NCBI GenBank assembly: GCA_023515795.1
Contig: JALGPX010000088.1
Location: 9,522 to 53,618, forward strand
Origin: Amoeboaphelidium occidentale
Lineage: Eukaryota > Aphelidiomycota > Aphelidea
Direction of reading: 5' to 3'
DNA: 44,097 nt
The position numbers were made by a program, and so were the translations under genes. Numbering within the stretch: position 1 is the first letter of the stretch; every line of letters begins with the position of its first letter. A model generated the notes under the pieces. The model did no database searches and was not told the origin of the DNA. It worked only from the letters and a program-made list of their open reading frames with translations. Below, piece after piece: positions 28,863 through 39,620 of this stretch.

Positions 28863-30336
28863 ATGCCAAAACAATCAGGAAGGAGAAGAACTACTACGGC
28901 TGGTGGGACTGCTGCTGCTGCAAATACAACAGTCTCCAATACAAAGTCATCTGGAAGGTCAAGAAAGAGTGCAAAGGGAGTCGTTGCAGATACGGAACAA
29001 GATGAGAATATCAACATTCTGACAAATACTGAGCTGCATGAAGTAGGGGACAAAGAAACCACTAAAGATGTTTCCACTGGCAGCAGTAAGAAGAGAGGCT
29101 CTAACAAAATGGCTCTGGAGGATTCTGCTGTCCATGATGCAAGTAAAACAGAAATGGCTGATGTTGAAGTTACAGGTGATCAGGAACAGAAACAAGTTAA
29201 AAAGGTACTTTAATGACACAATTGTGAAAGTGTGTAACTCTTTCTTAGAGGCTGACAGAGTCAATGGCTTCTGCTAAAGAAGATGTTGGCGCAGCGCAAG
29301 ATATTGAGCCGATTGTTCCTGTACCAATTCCAAAGCAAAAGAGGCTCTCTAGAAAGGAATCCTTTTCATTAAGAGGCAAACGAAAATCTTCTTATGGAGA
29401 ACTTCAATCGACTGTTCATGACGATGTTGCGCCAGAAGACTTTTCGAAACATGTTTCACCCGATCTTCCTGATCCTGTCCGTTTGAGACAGATTATCGTT
29501 TATGCTCTACAGAAGGAGATGTCACAAATGAAACCTTCTTCTGGCGATTCTATTAAGAGTGATCAAATGAGTGCTGATAAGATTGTTGATCTTGGTGTCC
29601 AAATGTTAATGGAAGAGCTAATGATGGATCTATTGAAGAAGAAGGTGAACACATCTTGGTATCATAGACCAAAAAGTTCTCGTGAGACTGAACCTGTGCT
29701 CATTATCCAGCCTAATCCAATGAATGAAGAAGTCGAAGCCCGTATCAGAGGATACGAACAAGTTCTAAAAAGGTATTATTTCTATTCCAGATTGGGTTTA
29801 ACTTTTGGAGGCTCGACGAAGAGGAGAAGTTTTGGAAAGAAGAATTGCCTGTGTTCATTGATGCAGAAAAAGAAAGAGTAAACACTGAATTGGCCGGTGT
29901 AACTGTTGAATCTCTAAATGAAACGGAAATGGCTAAAACAGCAGCTGAACTGCTGGAGTTAAACGACCAAGATAAAGATTTCTTGGAGTCAGTCTTAAAA
30001 TCAGATAACCCGTCAAAGTATCACAGTGAGTACGATATGTTGGAGCCGGTTATGGCTGCTGATCTGAATGAAACTCTATCTAATGTGTCTCAACAGATAC
30101 ATGAGCTTAGTATCGAATCCAAGATTATGCAGTCATATGTAGAAGATAAGTTCCCAAAGATGGTTGATATATGCTGGAAGGATGATCGTGAAGAAATTGA
30201 ACATCTGATCAAACCTCTTCGTGTTAAACGCCGATTATCATCTGCAGTACTACCAAAGGCAGATCAGACCAGCGATAAAGATAACAAGCCCGACTTAACG
30301 ATAGAGATGTTGCGGGCTTTAAGTTCAGCCAAATAA
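28863..30336 (+). CDS. DSN1: Kinetochore protein Dsn1/Mis13 (Mis12 complex)
   Basis: Subunit of the Mis12/MIND complex that links the inner kinetochore to Ndc80. Exons 28863-29204, 29249-29772 and 29811-30336 encode 463 residues. The N-terminal ~130 residues are disordered, Ser/Thr- and Lys-rich. The family core follows: LRGKRKSSYGEL, then APEDFSKHVSPDLPDPVRLRQ, matching the Dsn1 'FYKHI-x(3)-LPEPVRMRQ' box. After that comes a coiled coil (ARIRGYEQVLKRLDEEEKFW) and a basic C-terminal segment (LRVKRRLSSAV) like the Spc24/25- or Nnf1-contacting tail. Basic-x-Ser sites (KRLSRKES) resemble Aurora B targets; this is inference. Introns are 44 nt (phase 0) and 38 nt (phase 2). The next gene starts 57 bases after the stop. 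Confidence 0.82.
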
Positions 30337-30393
30337 TGGGATCGTTGTAATAAATTTGTATGTTCGTTTCAAAGGACCTTTTGTTCTCACAAT

Positions 30394-31703
30394 ATGATGT
30401 CAGAACGGCCAGATGTTTTGATGATCGGTGCAGGTATCTTTGTCGTCATAAATCTGAGTATATAGGCGAATACACTATTGGCTTACCGCCTGATACTTCT
30501 AATGCGACAAGTGCTACCAGCAGTGACAAGAAACTGGGCGTTGTTGCGTTGACATTCTTGCATTTACGTAAACTCGGCAAAGTTGGTAAAGTTGGCTTAG
30601 TCGCAACATCTGTTGAAAAGGCCACTAAAGCGCAGAAATGGTTGCATGAAGGCGTTGGCAAGACATTCAAGAATATTCCATCAGATTTGGATTTCGTGTT
30701 CCCAAGAAACTCTGGTGTAAGATCTAATGAAATTTACAAGGAAGCAATCGTTAGCATGAAACCTGGCTCAATTGTTACAATATTTACTCCAGACTCTACA
30801 CATTTTGAAATGGCTGAGTGTGCGATCAAACGCGGACTTCATGTCATGGTAGCTAAGCCACCTGTGGTTTCCAGACAAGAGCATCAAGGTCTGATCGACT
30901 TGGCAAGAAAATATGGTGTATTGTGCTGCGTAGAGTTTCACAAGAGGTTCGATCCAGTTTATGAAGATGCTAGAAACCAGATTTCAAACCTGGAAAGATT
31001 TGGTCATGTTTCTTACTTCTACGCATACATGTCTCAACCAAAGTATCAATTGGAGACCTTTAAGCATTGGGTCGCAGAGAAGAAGTCTGATATAAGCTTC
31101 TACTTGAATTCTCATCATATTGATATGCTTTTATGGTGCTTAAACAATAAGGCTGTGCCTGTTTCAGTTTATGCTTCAGACAGTACTGGAATTGCTGATG
31201 AATGTATAAACTCAAAGGATGTTTCAGACACGATTACTTTGTTGGTAAAGTTCAAGTATTTGAATTCCGCTCATACGTTTCATGCCGTTTTTACTTCATC
31301 TTGGGTTGCTCCAAAGGCGGAGGTTCACTCTCAGCAAAGATTTCAGTGTTTGGGTTCGAAAGCAGAAGTCAGAGTAGATCAGGCTCATAGAGGATACGAA
31401 TTATCATCTGATGCTACTGGTTATACTTCTAAGAATCCGCTATACATGAACTTTACACCGGACTCAAAAGGAAACTTCATCGGTGTGAATGGATATGGCT
31501 ACAAGAGTTTCAGTGTATTCGCTGAAGCATGTACACTGTTGAATTCGAAAAGAGCTTCATTAGATGAGAGTGGAACCGTCTTGACCGACTCTGACGTAAT
31601 TGGTTTCGATTCGCTGTGTTCTATCCAGAGTTCGTTGTTCGTTACTTCGATTCTTGAAGCAGGAGCTGTTAGCTTGAAGGAAAAGAAGCCGATTGAAATC
31701 TGA
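30394..31703 (+). CDS. Gfo/Idh/MocA-family NAD(P)-dependent oxidoreductase
   Basis: Rossmann-fold sugar dehydrogenase/reductase of a type widespread in fungi. Exons 30394-30433 and 30466-31703 give 425 residues. Splicing the 32-nt intron (30434-30465, phase 1) creates the nucleotide-binding start DVLMIGAGEYTIG, which neither unspliced frame contains. Further family marks are GVVALTFLHLRKLGKVGKV, IVTIFTPDSTHFEMAECAI, GLHVMVAKPPVV, the EFHKRFDP block with the conserved Lys/Arg, YMSQPKYQLETFK and SFYLNSHHIDMLLW. The substrate is unknown; some fungal relatives act on sugars or sugar acids. Two consecutive ATGs (30394 and 30397) could be the start. The stop is 18 bases from the convergent ALG3 stop. 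Confidence 0.9.
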
Positions 31704-31721
31704 AAGCAATTAAGGTAGAAT

Positions 31722-33191
31722 TTATTCCTTTTTTGGCTTAAAGCTAGGAAGGGAGTCTGACTGAAAATATAAAAGTAATAAAATTGCTAAATGTTCTGCA
31801 AAAAGCAACATCGAAGACTGCTTAGTGGCAGGATACAAATTCCAACAATATTCAATAATAGCTTGGTTCAATATACACACTATCACAACAGGAAGCAACT
31901 TCCATGATTTTCTCTTGGAACGTTTCGGATAAAATGCACTCCATAGTATGTAAGGCAAGCTAAAGAAATACCACGAGAAGAACTGATAGTGTAAAGATCT
32001 TGCAAAAACGACTCCTATAAAGTTTCCTATGAACATTAGTGATACAGCTTGTGTCGGTAATTCTGCTTCATCTGAAGAAGTTTGAAAAGGTTGTTTGAAT
32101 AGCGAATACAAGAACCACAACATTCCACCATGGTTTTTAGTCCATTTTCGATGAATAAATAAAAGATAACAGCCTATGAAGCTCACTAGTAATCCAATTG
32201 CGAAGTTTTTCGACAAGAAGACTTCTTCTGGAAGAAACTTCCAGTTGACAGTCCACTGATACTGGAATACTCTTGTAAACTCAAACGCCCTTCCTAAATA
32301 CTGATATGGATATTCTTTAAGGAATGGAAAACCTAGCAGTATTTGAACTACAAGAATTATGAAACAGTTTAGCGTGGTCCTTGCTACACCAACATATGCC
32401 AACATCAGGACTCCCAAAGCAGGCAGAAACAATAGCAGATTCATTTTGATAGAAAGTCCAATACTTTAAAGTCATTAAAGTTCAACTTCAATGTTACCTG
32501 AACAAGATAGAGCCCAACATGAACTTGTGATGCTGCAATGCTAGAATGCAAGCATAAACGAACAACATCGCAACAGGATCATTAAATAAACGCAACACAA
32601 ATATAGAATGCACTCGCTTTGAAACACATAGTAATGCTAGAAGGAGTGGAGGTGTAAATCGCGCTTTTCTGTATATGAGACACACCAGCGTGAACGTTGC
32701 CATGTACAAACCCATAAAAACGAACTGCGCCTTCTCAACATGAATGCCACCATCTGTAAGTTTATAAAGCCAAGAGTAAATGTATACAAAACCAGCGGGG
32801 TAACTAAAATCAGATCGAAAGCAATGCTATAAAAGTACACCAAAGGGCCAGTCTGTCCACGAAGCATTTCATAATTCCTCTCACCCACCAGATATCCCTC
32901 TACTTCTTCCATATACGCAAACCAGTCTATTTCCGTGTCTTAAAATATAAAAGCGGTTAGTGAATGCGATTTACATGGAACTTTGACAATTATCACATAA
33001 TTTAACACGGTTTCAAGTAGCAGCAAAGGAATGAAGAGGTACGCAAAGTAGTCCCAATTGAATAGAACATTCTCCAAGAATCGTATAGCCTTTTGCGAAA
33101 GGGGTTGAGTCTGTGTGATCTCCTTCATGCTTCGACGCTGACAAGAAAAGATATCTGTCAAGCACAGAATCTGCGCCACAATCGCTTCCAT
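31722..33191 (-). CDS. ALG3: Dol-P-Man:Man5GlcNAc2-PP-dolichol alpha-1,3-mannosyltransferase ALG3
   Basis: Polytopic ER enzyme that adds the sixth mannose, the first from Dol-P-Man, to the lipid-linked N-glycan precursor. Four exons (33191-32975, 32938-32839, 32803-32498, 32463-31722) give 454 residues, or 433 from the Met at 33128. Spliced sequence shows [92 protein letters not shown] and [20 protein letters not shown], all ALG3 hallmarks. The C-terminus (FKPKKE) is a KKxx-like ER-retrieval tail shifted by one residue. Introns are 36, 35 and 34 nt, with phases 1, 2 and 2. AATAAA overlaps the stop codon (31721-31726, minus strand). Confidence 0.95.
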
Positions 33192-33580
33192 TGATGATTT
33201 GAGTGTAATGAAAGCATACGAGGATTAAAAGGATATTCTGGGATGAATTAAAAATCATTATGACGCTTCTATACTCATGAGGGTGTTTGAGTCGCTCGTA
33301 ATTGTTGCCCCTCTTGACAACCATGTGGTGGACCAGAGCGCACAAACAGAGTTTCGCTCACTCTCGCGTTCACCGTTTCTTCTTCAAACAGACACACTCT
33401 CAGCCCGCCCTCCTCTGTTGGCTATTCCTTTAATACTCTTCAGAGTTAATTCATTCGAACTGAGTCAATTATCAATTTGTACTGCTGAGGCTGTTGTTTC
33501 AAGATACCATTAAATTAAAAAGGTATCACTCCCTGCACTCTAGCCCCAGCTTATACTCTTCTTAACTGTTTAGATAGACT
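33192..33580. promoter_or_regulatory. Divergent promoter region, ALG3 / cyclin B
   Basis: About 390 bases between divergent starts with no supported ORF. The cyclin-proximal half is rich in C/T on the plus strand (33350-33430, including a CCCGCCCTCC box and TCGCG). This may contribute to cell-cycle control of cyclin B, but no factor site can be assigned with confidence. Confidence 0.35.
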
Positions 33581-33604
33581 ATGCTACATAATAAGCAACC
33601 AACC

Positions 33605-35081
33605 ATGTTGACCAGAAGACAATCACTTGTATGTTCCTCAATTGGCTCCAAGACCATCTGATACTTACTCACTGATTTCCATTGTAGGGCAAAAGGACCA
33701 TCACTACAACAACCACTAACAGCTCCAATGGCTCTGTTCAGCAGCACTCACAAAAGTCTGTTGTGGCTAAATCAGTATTGGCTGCAGCATCGACCAAGGA
33801 TAAGGCTGTTGCTGCTCGTAAGAGAAAGGCCTTGGGTGATGTTTCAAATCAGGTTAATCAGAATGCTAATGAGGTTGGTCTCCAAGTGATATCAGTCTGT
33901 ATTAACATGATAGAACAATGGTGGTGTTGCAGTTAAGAAGGAAAAGTTGGTTTCAACTACTTCGACCACTTCGGTTAATCAGATATCTAAGGCCCGTGCT
34001 CAGAAGAAGGCAGATGAGAATATTGCACCTAAAGCTCAGGTTCAAACTCAAAAAAGTGTGACTGTTGTGAAGGAATCTACTGTGAAGGTCACCGTTGAAG
34101 AACAGCCTGGCCGCGTGCTGCGTTCTCAAGCAAAACAGGTTGAGCCTGAACAACAGCAGCAACAGAAGAAGAAGGTCAAGGAAGCTGCAGCTGCTCCTGA
34201 AGAGCCTATTCAAGATTTGGATGCCATTGATATTGATGATCCAATGATGGCGTATGAGTATTCTCATGAAATTTTCGAGTATCTGCGTGAGCTTGAGGTA
34301 AATTGTCTTTAATGTCTTGATCTAATTACTTTAGGTTAAAACAATGCCAGATGCAGACTATATTTCCGCACAGAAGGACTTGAAATGGAACATGAGGTCT
34401 ATTTTAATCGATTGGTTAGTGGAAGTCCATCAGAAGTTTAGACTTTTGCCTGAAACGTTATTCCTTACAATTAACTTGCTTGACCGTTTCTTGTCTGTTC
34501 GCGCTGTGAAAGTGTCAAAGTTACAATTAGTTGGTGTCACTGCCATGTTCATTGCTTCAAAGTATGAGGAAGTTTATGCACCGTCCATCAACCAGTTTGT
34601 CTACATCACTGACGGGGGCTATTCAAACGAGGAGATCTTGAAGGCTGAACGATTCATGTTGGCTTCATTGGACTTTGGCTTACACTATCCAAATCCTTTA
34701 CATTTTTTGAGAAGATGCTCGAAGGCTGACGATTATGATACTTGCAGTCGTACAATGGCCAAGTACTTTCTAGAGGTCTGTTCCCTTCACGAGGAGTTCC
34801 TACCGTATACTCCGAGCTTGTGTGCAGCTGCTGGTATGTATATTGCTAGAAATGTTTTTGGTAAGAAGGAGTGGAATGCTACAATGAGATTTTACTCGGG
34901 TTACAGTGTTGAAGAGATGATTCCTGTTGTGAAGCGTTTAGTTAAGAGACTCAGACAAGAACCGAAATTCACCGCGATTTCTTCAAAATACGCAGGTGTG
35001 AAGTACAGCAGAGTCAGTAAACACGTAGAATTGTGGATTAAGAAGGATGAGAATGTCAAGACGCTTGGATATGGCTACTAA
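33605..35081 (+). CDS. G2/mitotic B-type cyclin
   Basis: B-type cyclin activating Cdk1 for mitotic entry. Four exons (33605-33628, 33688-33873, 33914-34297, 34335-35081) encode 446 residues; an in-frame ATG at 33581 would add eight. The N-terminal region holds a destruction box RKALGDVSN (R53-L56-N61), an APC/C degron, then Lys/Gln-rich disordered sequence. The cyclin box starts MRSILIDWLVEVHQKFRLL and continues LFLTINLLDRFLSVR and LVGVTAMFIASKYEEVYAP; the second fold includes YTPSLCAAAGMYIARNVFG. Introns are 59, 40 and 37 nt, all phase 0, so the first exon is only 8 codons. The reconstructed degron supports the first two splice junctions. Confidence 0.94.
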
Positions 35082-35337
35082 ACTGGAACCTGGTGAATTA
35101 AAAATGTACTCGTAAAAACAAAAGACAAATTCAAAATAAATTTCTTATGGCGACAAAGGAAATCTCAGACTCATTAAATCAGTATAATTTTGCTCTCATG
35201 GGAAAGTCAAGCAAAAAAAGAGTATCGTCATTGGTTCCTTTGTGCCATAAGGGACGCGTTTTGTGAAAGCGTGGCCATTGATTTTGCCGCGCCTTCAAAA
35301 AATCGTTCGCAGAAAAAGATTTCTATCCGCAGCCAAA

Positions 35338-36303
35338 ATGTCGTTTGCAAAACTGTTGCGCCGTTCTAAATTAGCAGCTTTCGATACCAACGCATCTAAA
35401 TTATCCACACCCATTCAGCCTGCATGTGATAAGACTGGAGATTATGGATTGAAGTACAATGTTCCTGCACAATCAAGATTCGAGAATATACGCGCCAAGG
35501 AAATTGATAACGGATACAACTTCTTCAGATTCCAGAATGCATCTTCTGACGGCCTACGATTTGAAGTTCTTCGTGAATTATTTGGGAAAATAGGTGCAAA
35601 TAGCAATCCTGCTAGCGAGACGCGGCGTGCTAGTGATGATTCTGCGGCTGATGTCACTGTCGAGGATTTAAAGAAGCTACAGGCTGAATTTCTTGAAAGC
35701 ACTAAAGATCAACCAGAATTACGAAGAGATATGAATTATTGTAATGAGTTTGTGAATGCCCGTTTATCAGAAGGCGCCCTGAAAAAGAAGTCGCATAACT
35801 TGGAATATGCTGCACCATCAAGACAAGTCCAGTCGTCCGAGAAGCTTCAGGATACTGATAGCCTTTATACAAAAGTCAAAGGAAGGATTCTTGGAGAAAC
35901 ACAAGATGGGTTTACAATTGGTGTTGGCGGCATTGTCGGATTTCTGCCAAAATCATTTCCATACTTTCGTCCGATTCCTGGATGGGATCCCAGAGACAGA
36001 AGGCAAGTTTATGATTTCTACGTGGAAGAATTATCTTTTGACGATGACGGCAGACCTGATTTGAAATTGACAATGTCCAGACCGTCAGGTAGAACTCTCA
36101 CCGCTAAGCCAGTCGAACAGACAAAGACCGCTCCAAGTAATGCTGATGATGATAACTTATTGAGCTCTCTTCTTTCTCAAATGAAAAGTAGCTCTTCGCC
36201 GCGTAGCAAGAAAGTTGATGAGTCGGTCAATAAGGATGCAGCTGATGTTATGTCAAAGTTGTCTGATATCATTAAAGACATTCAAGGCTCAAGGAAACAA
36301 TAG
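35338..36303 (+). CDS. Mitochondrial small-subunit ribosomal protein Mrp51-like (bS1m)
   Basis: Likely component of the mitochondrial small ribosomal subunit, similar to fungal Mrp51. The 321 residues start MSFAKLLRRSKLAAF, the typical Mrp51 opening, followed by DYGLKYNVPAQSRF and EIDNGYNFFRFQNA. A compact segment VKGRILGETQDGFTIGVGG with IVGFLPKSFPYFRP (~207-240) looks like the conserved C-terminal, S1-like module. The last ~80 residues are Ser- and Lys-rich. The frame extends 25 codons upstream (to 35263), but the homologous start is at 35338. The basic N-terminus can serve as a matrix-targeting signal. No intron; it ends 60 bases from the convergent GATA gene. Confidence 0.75.
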   Translation: MSFAKLLRRSKLAAFDTNASKLSTPIQPACDKTGDYGLKYNVPAQSRFENIRAKEIDNGYNFFRFQNASSDGLRFEVLRELFGKIGANSNPASETRRASDDSAADVTVEDLKKLQAEFLESTKDQPELRRDMNYCNEFVNARLSEGALKKKSHNLEYAAPSRQVQSSEKLQDTDSLYTKVKGRILGETQDGFTIGVGGIVGFLPKSFPYFRPIPGWDPRDRRQVYDFYVEELSFDDDGRPDLKLTMSRPSGRTLTAKPVEQTKTAPSNADDDNLLSSLLSQMKSSSSPRSKKVDESVNKDAADVMSKLSDIIKDIQGSRKQ

Positions 36304-36363
36304 ACAGCATTAGTCAATTAATGAATTTTTATTCCTAAAACTATACGTAATCATATCATGGTC

Positions 36364-37612
36364 TTAATTCAATAACATGTTCAAGCTCATTTTTGTTTTT
36401 GACGGCACTTCTTCCATTGTAACTGTGGATGCAGGAGTAAATTTCACAGGAGATGGTGCTTTTGATGAGGGATTTGATAGCATTGCTCTTCTTGAAACGT
36501 ATCTGACTTCCTCGTCCTTATGATAATCTTGTGCTCTTGTAGATTCTTGCTTTACACCATTATTTGTTGAGTCTTTTAGCAAATTTTTAATTGAATGTTT
36601 CGCAGCATTGCTCAGCATTTTGATCGCACTGTTATCTTCTTTAGATGGAGCAGCAGAGACTAAATCTAAAGTCTGATGCTTCTTTAGTAACTTGGCATAA
36701 TGCAAACCACTACAAGAATTAGCGCATTGATGTTTTAACTTACCATGCATTACAAAGTGTTCTGCTGCCATCTGGACCTCTTCTCCATTCAGGAGTATCT
36801 GTTGTATTACAAGAGTGACACCTTTGAACTTTGTCTGTTCCCTGGAAGGATGTCTTTCTAACTCTTCTCTTAATAACTCTTGGCTGACCGGTCGAAGTGA
36901 CATTGGACGGCCTCAAGTCTCTAATTTTCTCTAGTTCTGGATGCGTATTAGTTGTTGACAAACATGCGGAATCATTAGACTTTGCGCTAGCCGAGTAACT
37001 GGTAACAGGCCTAGCCGACCTAGGCGAGACCAAATTAGCGTAAGATTCAGCAAGCTTCATTAAATCAGCAGAAAGACCCTTCATTGTTCCCAGAGACTTG
37101 GTACTCAGTAGCTTGTGACAAACTGAATGAATTTGCAGGAGTTGCTCGTCCTGCTTAGTAAGCATTTGTTGCTGAAATGGTGCAGAAAGAGCAAACTGTT
37201 GTTGATAGTGAACTTGAGGGTGATATACTTGAAAGTACTCCGGTTGCATCATGATCGCATCGACAGCTGAGTTGATCTTTGCATTAGTGTAGGCTGGAAG
37301 GATGGTCATTGATAGATTTGGCTTTGAGGCCGAGACTGCAGTAACTGAAGGACCAGATGTGTATAGGTGATAAAGAGTAGATGTGTAGGGGGCTGTAGGT
37401 GTTTCTGTGTTTAGTATATTGTGCAAAGAAGGTAGCTGCATCCTGTTCTTGTCGATCCCATGTGGTTGCCCGTTGACACTGAAAGTTGGTTCTGGCACCG
37501 ATACAAGATTCAATGAAGAATAGACAGAATCGGGCTGAGAGGAGCTAGACTTGCTATAGCTATTATGATTCTGTTCTCCTTGTTCCTTAGATGCAGAGCT
37601 ACTGCTGATCAT
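36364..37612 (-). CDS. GATA-type zinc finger transcription factor
   Basis: Nuclear DNA-binding protein with one GATA finger. Exons 37612-36744 and 36709-36364 encode 404 residues. The finger (~residues 268-298) is CHSCNTTDTPEWRRGPDG then SRTLCNACGLHYAKLLKK, that is C-x(2)-C-x(18)-C-x(2)-C, the 18-residue loop found in plant and white-collar-type fingers rather than the 17-residue animal type. It is split by a 34-nt intron (36710-36743, phase 2) between the last two Cys codons' shared region. A basic stretch (VIKRRVRKTSF) precedes the finger. The rest is Ser/Pro/Gln-rich and probably disordered. Two TGATA(A/G) sites lie ~90-110 bases upstream of the start. The N-terminus could extend further through an unseen intron. 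Confidence 0.9.
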
Positions 37613-37759
37613 CGAAAGACAAACTGACGATTTGATCGGCGTGCTACAGCTTGAAGCGAGCTATTTTCCGACTGTATACAGATCTGTCACAATCGGACTC
37701 TGATAATAAGTTTATTGATAGTACTATTCGCGTTAAAGGCTGTTAAATGGGTTAATAAT

Positions 37760-38140
37760 TCAAAGATCTTGTCCCTGCTGGTGTTTGAACATCAGTTGTT
37801 CAACTAGAATTGTGTTGTTGGCTTCTGATACAGACTTGGAAACAATATCATGATTTGCATTCTGCTGAGACATCCTAAATACTTCTTCATTATCTTCATT
37901 CTTAATAAATACAACACTTTCATTACTCTGTCTTTCAGCTCTGGTTAGTTCCTGATCTCTTTTAGATGCAGCTGATGCAATTGCCAAACTCTTATGGTTG
38001 CTTATGAAAGAAATTATTGGAGTAGGTGGTGGAGCTCTTGTCTCTAAAATGCTAACCGATTTATAGCTCTCTGGTAGCTGCCTTTCGGTTGATGATGGCT
38101 TAATGGTATTTAAAGCTTGAATCAATATTTCTCCTTCCAT
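37760..38140 (-). CDS. Unknown 126-residue protein upstream of the GATA gene
   Basis: I do not recognise this ORF. It starts at the ATG at 38140 (MEGEILIQALNTI) and ends with HQQGQDL. It has a Pro patch (APPPTPIISF), an Ala/Ser-rich helix and an acidic segment (FIKNEDNEEVF). It is on the same strand as the GATA gene, whose start is 147 bases downstream. It could be a separate small gene or a missed N-terminal exon of the GATA factor. The second option would need a ~180-nt intron, far longer than all others here, and I found no matching phase. Confidence 0.45.
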   Translation of the reverse strand: MEGEILIQALNTIKPSSTERQLPESYKSVSILETRAPPPTPIISFISNHKSLAIASAASKRDQELTRAERQSNESVVFIKNEDNEEVFRMSQQNANHDIVSKSVSEANNTILVEQLMFKHQQGQDL

Positions 38141-38375
38141 GGTCAGCCTCAAAACAACGTTGTCACATCGATTTTCACGACGCTGATCACGCCAATTGTT
38201 TCAAAATTGTTTTCTTTCCAGGTTTGGATACACCGCTTGATCATTGACTGTTGGGTTATCAGGATAGGTTTCTTAGGATGATACTACCCTATCATTGGTT
38301 CAATCAGTCAGATCAGGATTACTGATCTTACTTTAGATCGTTACCCATATCAAATCTTTACTTTGAAATTTCATA

Positions 38376-39584
38376 ATGATCAGACCAAGAGCTACTTCAT
38401 CAAGACCTTTTAGTGTTAAGTGTCAGGTTTGTGGTTTGTACGTGGTATCATCCAAGTTGGCGCAGCATTCATCATCCCACGTTACGGACTACGTTGTTTC
38501 AACGAGAAACAATAATCAAATCGGAAAGGCAGCCACAATGAGTTTACGTAGGAAACCAACATGGCAGTTTGGTCAGCTGAATATGGACAATGTAAGAAAG
38601 TATCAGGAAGCCGAGATGTTTCACATAAAGGCCAAACAGGAACGCGATGATCTTGAAAAGAGAGATGCTCCATTACTGAATTCTCCCGCTTCTACGGATA
38701 TCAGCGAAGAAGATTCAGATCTGTCTGAAGAATCTTTGATGAAGGACTCTGAAGTTTCTCTGGATGATGTTCCTCATGAGTTGGATGAATACGCAAGAAC
38801 AGTTCAGCAGAGAAGGAAGAATTCTTTACCAAGTTATCGCATTCTGCAAGAATTAACTAAATCAAGAAGTTATGAGCCACGTAGAGGTCCTGTAAAGAGA
38901 TCAAAGTCCATTCCACATTCCACTGATGAGCTAGCAAAGATCAAATGGGCTTTAAGGAACAAAAGTGTTCAAGAGCACAAGGAATTTTTGAATGATATGC
39001 TAAGTGATCTTGATCAGTTAATGGTTGGAGTAACAAAACCTCGTCAGAGTACCGTTGCTTTAAGTGAGGCCAGAACTTTACGCCGCAACGAAATTAGAAG
39101 GGAAAATAGCCAGAATGCAAATGATTTAAGTAAGCTATTGGTTTCAAGAAAATTAAGAAGAACTCACAAAGTTTATGATTTAAAGGCTGCTGCTAATACC
39201 ACTCGGGACACGACTTTGGAAGAACCTGAATCGCCAGATGATACCTCAGTTATTATAGCTCCATATGTCACTCAAAGCACTAATTCCAGTGTGGATATGG
39301 GGTCATTACCTAGTTCTAGTCAAGATGAAGTCGAAACAGTTGAAATATGTGAAGGTTGTGGTGAAGATATCGAAACACGGTATGAGAGATATCTTGAGGC
39401 GTCTGGCTATGCTTATCATCTTAATTGTTTTAAGTGTGAAGTATGCGGAGATAATCTCAGAGCTGATCAACCTTATTGGGCAGATAACGAATCGATTGAT
39501 AGCAACGGCTCAATTGGAAAAGGAACAATCATGTGTCAAAGAGACTATAATTATCTGCTGCTTCGAAAGAAGAATATGATTTAA
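38376..39584 (+). CDS. LIM-domain protein with an N-terminal zinc-knuckle-like motif
   Basis: A 402-residue protein with a single C-terminal LIM domain (~residues 327-392): CEGCGEDI, then YAYHLNCFKCEVCGDNL and the closing MCQRDYN. LIM domains mediate protein contacts, often with cytoskeletal or signalling partners. Near the N-terminus is a CQVCGLYVVSSKLAQHSSSH motif of C2H2 type. The middle ~250 residues are Ser-, Arg- and Glu-rich with predicted coiled segments and many basic-x-Ser sites (RRKNSLPSY; VKRSKSIPHS), suggesting phosphorylation control. I cannot assign it to paxillin, Lrg1 or another named group. No intron. It ends 36 bases from the convergent GH5 gene, with AATAAA just after the stop. 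Confidence 0.75.
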   Translation: MIRPRATSSRPFSVKCQVCGLYVVSSKLAQHSSSHVTDYVVSTRNNNQIGKAATMSLRRKPTWQFGQLNMDNVRKYQEAEMFHIKAKQERDDLEKRDAPLLNSPASTDISEEDSDLSEESLMKDSEVSLDDVPHELDEYARTVQQRRKNSLPSYRILQELTKSRSYEPRRGPVKRSKSIPHSTDELAKIKWALRNKSVQEHKEFLNDMLSDLDQLMVGVTKPRQSTVALSEARTLRRNEIRRENSQNANDLSKLLVSRKLRRTHKVYDLKAAANTTRDTTLEEPESPDDTSVIIAPYVTQSTNSSVDMGSLPSSSQDEVETVEICEGCGEDIETRYERYLEASGYAYHLNCFKCEVCGDNLRADQPYWADNESIDSNGSIGKGTIMCQRDYNYLLLRKKNMI

Positions 39585-39620
39585 TGATTGAATAAATCCA
39601 GCATTCGTTTGTACGTGAAC

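Noticed and set aside
37613-38140. Joining the unknown 126-residue ORF to the GATA factor as its first exon
   Set aside because: It would require an intron of about 180 nt and a phase-2 donor that I could not find; all other introns are 31-59 nt.
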